From JAFANK01 sp036741695 (lineage in GTDB: Bacteria > Vulcanimicrobiota > Vulcanimicrobiia > Eremiobacterales > Eremiobacteraceae): 64,000 nucleotides of DNA. Location: contig DAINRU010000001.1 of assembly GCA_036741695.1 (NCBI GenBank), positions 1-64,000 on the forward strand. Reading direction: 5' to 3'. The position numbers and the translations under genes were made by a program. Every line of letters begins with the position of its first letter. The stretch's first letter is position 1. Shown one piece after another: positions 60,904 through 64,000 of this stretch. Under the pieces are notes generated by a model. It had not been told where the DNA came from and did not search any database. It saw nothing but the letters and a program-made list of their open reading frames with translations.

Positions 60904-62178
60904 ATGTCTTCGACACTGGATCGGTCTGCAGTGCAGTCCACGCAAAACGTCTGGCAGATGGCGCAACGCCAGCTTGACGATATCGCAAAGATCATCGGGC
61001 TCGACGCATCCATCCACGGATACCTGCGCGAGCCGAAGCGCATCCTCACCGTCTCGGTGCCGGTGCGCATGGACTCCGGCGAGCACCGCGTGTTTGAGGG
61101 GTATCGCGTGCAGCACAGCTTGTCGCGCGGACCCGGCAAGGGTGGCATCCGCTACCATCCAGACGTCACTCTCGACGAGGTGAAAGCGCTGGCGATGTGG
61201 ATGTCGTGGAAATGCGCGCTCGTCAACATCCCCTTCGGCGGTGCCAAGGGTGGGGTCATCTGCGATCCCAAGTCGATGTCGATGCAAGAGCTCGAGAACC
61301 TGACGCGGCGATTCACGAGCGAGATCTCCATGTTCATCGGTCCGGAAAAAGACATCCCCGCTCCCGACGTCTATACCACGCCGCAGATCATGGCCTGGAT
61401 CATGGACACGTATTCGATGCAGCACGGCTATTCGATACCCGGCGTCGTGACCGGCAAGCCCATCGCCATCGGCGGCTCGCTGGGCCGCGATAAGGCCACG
61501 GCGCGAGGCTGTCTCAACGTCGTCGACGAGGCGATGAAAGAGCTGAAGCTGCCGGCCGGCGCGCGCGTGTCCATCCAGGGATTCGGCAATGCCGGTCTGC
61601 ACGCGGCCGAACTCTTCGGCGAAGCGGGCTATCGCGTGGTCGCCGTCTCCGACAGCCGCGGAGGCGTCGCCAATCCCAAAGGTCTCGACGTGAAGAAGCT
61701 GATCGCCTGGAAGGGCGAGCAGGGAACCGTTGTGGGTTTCGGCGGTGGCGAGGCGATCTCGAACAAGGACGTGCTCGAGTACGATTGCGATGTGCTCGTG
61801 CCCGCCGCGCTCGAGAAAGTGATCACGGCTGAGAATGCCCCTCGCATCAAGGCCAAGATCGTCGCCGAGGCGGCCAATGGCCCGACGCTCCCCGAAGCCG
61901 ATGACATTCTGCACGATCGCGGCATCATGGTGCTCCCCGACATCTTAGCCAACGCGGGCGGCGTCACGGTGTCGTACTTCGAGTGGGTGCAGAACCTGCA
62001 AGAGCTCTTCTGGGAAGAGCAAGCGGTCAACGACCGCCTGCGGCGCATCATGGAGCGCTCGTTCCGCGATACGCTGGATCACGCTCGGCGGCTCAAGGTC
62101 AACATGCGCCGTGGCGCGTATGCGGTGGCAGTCGGCCGTGTGGCCGAGGCCACAAAGCTGCGCGGCGTCTACCCCTAA
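60904..62178 (+). CDS. Glutamate (Glu/Leu/Phe/Val) dehydrogenase
   Basis: A 424-residue oxidative deaminase of the Glu/Leu/Phe/Val dehydrogenase family; the length and motifs point to NAD-type glutamate dehydrogenase. The substrate domain has GPGKGGIRYHPDVT and NIPFGGAKGGV (with the catalytic Lys), and the nucleotide domain has VSIQGFGNAGLHAAELF. GAGCGGAGG supports ATG 60904. The tRNA-Leu lies 45 nt upstream. A strong hairpin follows the stop. Confidence 0.93.
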   Translation: MSSTLDRSAVQSTQNVWQMAQRQLDDIAKIIGLDASIHGYLREPKRILTVSVPVRMDSGEHRVFEGYRVQHSLSRGPGKGGIRYHPDVTLDEVKALAMWMSWKCALVNIPFGGAKGGVICDPKSMSMQELENLTRRFTSEISMFIGPEKDIPAPDVYTTPQIMAWIMDTYSMQHGYSIPGVVTGKPIAIGGSLGRDKATARGCLNVVDEAMKELKLPAGARVSIQGFGNAGLHAAELFGEAGYRVVAVSDSRGGVANPKGLDVKKLIAWKGEQGTVVGFGGGEAISNKDVLEYDCDVLVPAALEKVITAENAPRIKAKIVAEAANGPTLPEADDILHDRGIMVLPDILANAGGVTVSYFEWVQNLQELFWEEQAVNDRLRRIMERSFRDTLDHARRLKVNMRRGAYAVAVGRVAEATKLRGVYP

Positions 62179-62194
62179 GCGCAACGCCAGGAAG

Positions 62195-62227
62195 TGTACG
62201 AGCCACAGCGTTGCTGTGGCTCGTACA
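62195..62227. terminator. Strong 15-bp hairpin after the dehydrogenase gene
   Basis: TGTACGAGCCACAGC, loop GTT, GCTGTGGCTCGTACA: a perfect 15-bp stem starting 17 nt after the stop. No T run follows on either strand, so Rho-independent termination is uncertain; mRNA stabilisation or a palindromic protein site are alternatives. The rest of the 276-nt gap to the next gene shows nothing clear. Confidence 0.55.
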
Positions 62228-62454
62228 GTCTCGACCGACAGGCCGCGCGCTCTGTCGCGTCACGTGTCGCCTGCCGCCATGGCTAGGAGTCGGCGGCATC
62301 GGCGTTCGACCTAGTCCTTTCGCAGCACGACGCGGCCTTCCTGGGGAGGATAACGTCGTGAGGCGTGCTGAACATCGGCTCCCCGCAGCACGTGCATGAC
62401 CGTGGCGCGAACGAACGTTCCCGTCGATTCCGCGTCGGAGGCGGACATCTCATC

Positions 62455-63363
62455 ATGGCTACAACTGATCGCATCGGAGTCGTCGGCGTGGGCCGGATGG
62501 GCGCGAACATCGCGCGCCGTCTCAAGGACGTGGGCTATACAATCGCAGCGGTCTACGATGCGCGTCCGCAGGTGGCACAAGAGCTTGCGGCAGAGCTGGG
62601 CGCCGAGGCGGCACCCACGCTGGCGCGCGTCACAGAACTCAGTGACGTCATCATCACCGTCGTCACCGACGATGCGGCGATGCGCCGCATCTTCGCCACG
62701 TCAGGCGATAGCCTGTTGAACGGGGCGAAGGGCAAGCTCTTCGTCAACTGCGCGACGATCTCGCCGCAGGTCCACGTCGAGGTGGAGAAGCTCGCGAACG
62801 AGCGCGGCGCGCAAAGTCTCGAGGCCTGTATGGCCAGTTCGATACCGCAGGCACGCGAGGGCACGCTCTACCTCATGTGCGGCGGCACACGAGAGGCCTT
62901 CGACCGCGTCAAGTCCATGCTTGAGAAGATGAGCTCATCGCTCAAGTACATCGGTCGCAGCGGCAGCGCTGCGCAGGTCAAAGCATTGGTCAACATGGTG
63001 ATGAACATCAACACGGCTGGGCTGGCCGAAGGCCTCGGGCTCGGCGATGCGCTCGGCCTGAACCTCGACATGTTGCGCGAGGTCTTCGGCCAGACCGGCG
63101 CAGCCTCGCGCGTGCTCGCCACCGACGGCGAGGACATGCAAAACCGTGCCCACGATTGCTTCTTCTCGGCGGCGCATGCGGCGAAGGACTCCGGTATCGC
63201 GGTCGCGCTCGCCAAAGAGCGCGGTCTCGACCTGCCGCTCGCGACGGCGACGAAGGAGCAATTCGACACGATGACCGCGATCGGTCTTGGCGAGCTTGAC
63301 AAGTCGGGCATCGCCGAGCTGACGTTCCTCTCGCGCCGCGCGCGCGAGCGGACGCCGGCGTGA
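62455..63363 (+). CDS. 3-hydroxyisobutyrate dehydrogenase-family (beta-hydroxyacid) dehydrogenase
   Basis: A 302-residue NAD(P)-dependent dehydrogenase. The N-terminal Rossmann motif is GVVGVGRMGANIARRL; the conserved serine/Gly segment is near SSIPQAREGTLYLMCGG; the catalytic Lys is in GSAAQVKALVNMVMN. The family includes 3-hydroxyisobutyrate, tartronate semialdehyde and glyoxylate/succinic semialdehyde reductases; the substrate is not resolved. ATG 62455 is preferred as homology begins just after it; GGAGG lies 13 nt upstream, a rather long spacing. Confidence 0.85.
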   Translation: MATTDRIGVVGVGRMGANIARRLKDVGYTIAAVYDARPQVAQELAAELGAEAAPTLARVTELSDVIITVVTDDAAMRRIFATSGDSLLNGAKGKLFVNCATISPQVHVEVEKLANERGAQSLEACMASSIPQAREGTLYLMCGGTREAFDRVKSMLEKMSSSLKYIGRSGSAAQVKALVNMVMNINTAGLAEGLGLGDALGLNLDMLREVFGQTGAASRVLATDGEDMQNRAHDCFFSAAHAAKDSGIAVALAKERGLDLPLATATKEQFDTMTAIGLGELDKSGIAELTFLSRRARERTPA

Positions 63364-63415
63364 CCTGACCACAAGAGACTCTCACTCACACCGCTCATCC
63401 ATAGGAGGAATCACC

Positions 63416-63985
63416 ATGGCGGTCGCTTCTCAAACGAAGATCACCCCACTCATCAGCTCAGGCACCGTGGGTCCGCTCGGCGCCACCCACCTCCCCAGGC
63501 TGTGGACCAAACTGACGCTCGCCGCTGCCGGATTGCTGCCGGAAGGTTATGACGAGTGCGGTTCGGGCTTCGACGCGATGACGCTTAGCAATCTCGGACT
63601 GAACAAGGACGAGGTCATCACCTACATCCGTACGCGCAAACCGACCTACGTTGCATTCGAAGAGTGGGTCGTCCAGAAGGGGAAGACCGATCCCGAGACG
63701 ATCAAGAAGCACAACGCGGCGGTGCTCGGCTACAAGCACGCCGACGAAAAAGCCGCGCACATGCACGCGGACATGGGCAGCAAGCAGCATCACGTCAAAG
63801 ATGCGGTGACGCTCAACACGCTCGAAGATCTGCACGAGCTGCACCAGACCGTCACGAANNNNNNNNNNNNNNNNNNNNNNNNNNNNNNNNNNNNNNNNNN
63901 NNNNNNNNNNNNNNNNNNNNNNNNNNNNNNNNNNNNNNNNNNNNNNNNNNNNNNNNNNAAGAACGCAGCCGTCGCTGCGATATAG
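63416..63985 (+). CDS. DUF5069-family protein, interrupted by an assembly gap
   Basis: The first 147 codons encode a protein with GTVGPLGATHLPRLWTKLTL, GFDAMTLSNLGLNKDEVITY and KPTYVAFEEWVVQKGK, the pattern of DUF5069 proteins of unknown function. AGGAGGA lies 7 nt before ATG 63416. A 100-N block at 63859-63958 follows; after it the frame gives KNAAVAAI and a stop. Because gap length is arbitrary, the frame and length across it cannot be trusted. Confidence 0.7.
   Translation: MAVASQTKITPLISSGTVGPLGATHLPRLWTKLTLAAAGLLPEGYDECGSGFDAMTLSNLGLNKDEVITYIRTRKPTYVAFEEWVVQKGKTDPETIKKHNAAVLGYKHADEKAAHMHADMGSKQHHVKDAVTLNTLEDLHELHQTVTXXXXXXXXXXXXXXXXXXXXXXXXXXXXXXXXXXKNAAVAAI
63859..63958. other. Assembly gap (100 N)
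   Basis: Exactly 100 undetermined bases, the conventional placeholder for a scaffold join of unknown size. It falls inside the DUF5069 gene. Confidence 0.98.
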
Positions 63986-64000
63986 CGATCGAACGCCGTG

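Overview
The window is a 64 kb piece of a high-GC chromosome that is almost entirely coding, with many ATGA/GTGA/TTGA stop-start overlaps. The sequence points to a diderm bacterium: there is an LptA/OstA-like protein, a TonB-dependent receptor, a second barrel-like outer membrane protein and abundant signal peptides. The housekeeping backbone, however, follows an order familiar from Bacillus: LMW phosphatase - rpiB - glyA - upp - (dCMP deaminase, wecA, wecB) - atp operon - murA - mreB/mbl. A SigB-type partner-switching module is also present. This mix suggests an uncultured phylum such as Eremiobacterota (WPS-2) or a relative; that is inference from gene content only. A run of exactly 100 N near the right end shows that this is a scaffold, probably metagenome-derived.

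Layout. 0-6.6 kb: a truncated PfkB sugar kinase, LMW phosphatase, rpiB, glyA, upp, dCMP deaminase, wecA/tagO-type transferase and wecB. 6.5-14.3 kb: the full F1Fo ATP synthase operon with two b subunits and an unusually long a subunit. 14.4-19 kb: murA, mreB and a six-hairpin glycosidase. 19.3-25.5 kb: Sua5/TsaC, a duplicated LptA-like protein, PilB/GspE ATPase, RarA and a cysteine desulfurase. 25.6-32.7 kb: DUF948 and YtxH proteins, RsbV-RsbW-SigB, alaS, an exported protein and a polytopic membrane protein.

32.8-50.5 kb is a phosphate-starvation island: phoB-phoR-phoU-pstSCAB, a calcineurin-like phosphatase, a YncE/alkaline-phosphatase fusion on the opposite strand, a TonB-dependent receptor, a second outer membrane protein and a second pstC-pstA-pstB set without pstS. 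Three promoters in the island carry tandem TTAA-type half-sites with about 11-bp period, each followed by a -10-like hexamer 15 nt after the start of the last repeat. These look like Pho boxes. They tie periplasmic Pi capture, two exported phosphatases and two outer membrane proteins into one regulon. The second PstB has lost the canonical residues of the Q-loop, signature motif, Walker B glutamate and H-loop, so this set may sense or regulate instead of transporting.

50.5-64 kb: a transsulfuration pair (cystathionine beta-synthase and gamma-lyase), an IclR regulator, TldD/TldE, two exported proteins of unknown function, an esterase, tRNA-Leu(CAG), a Glu/Leu-type dehydrogenase, a beta-hydroxyacid dehydrogenase and a DUF5069 protein interrupted by the assembly gap.

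A family of about 20-22 bp palindromes (core AACGGACCT-nn-AGGTCCGTT) recurs in at least ten gaps or gap positions between genes, including variants whose base changes keep both arms paired. No insertion sequence, prophage, integrase or CRISPR array was seen.
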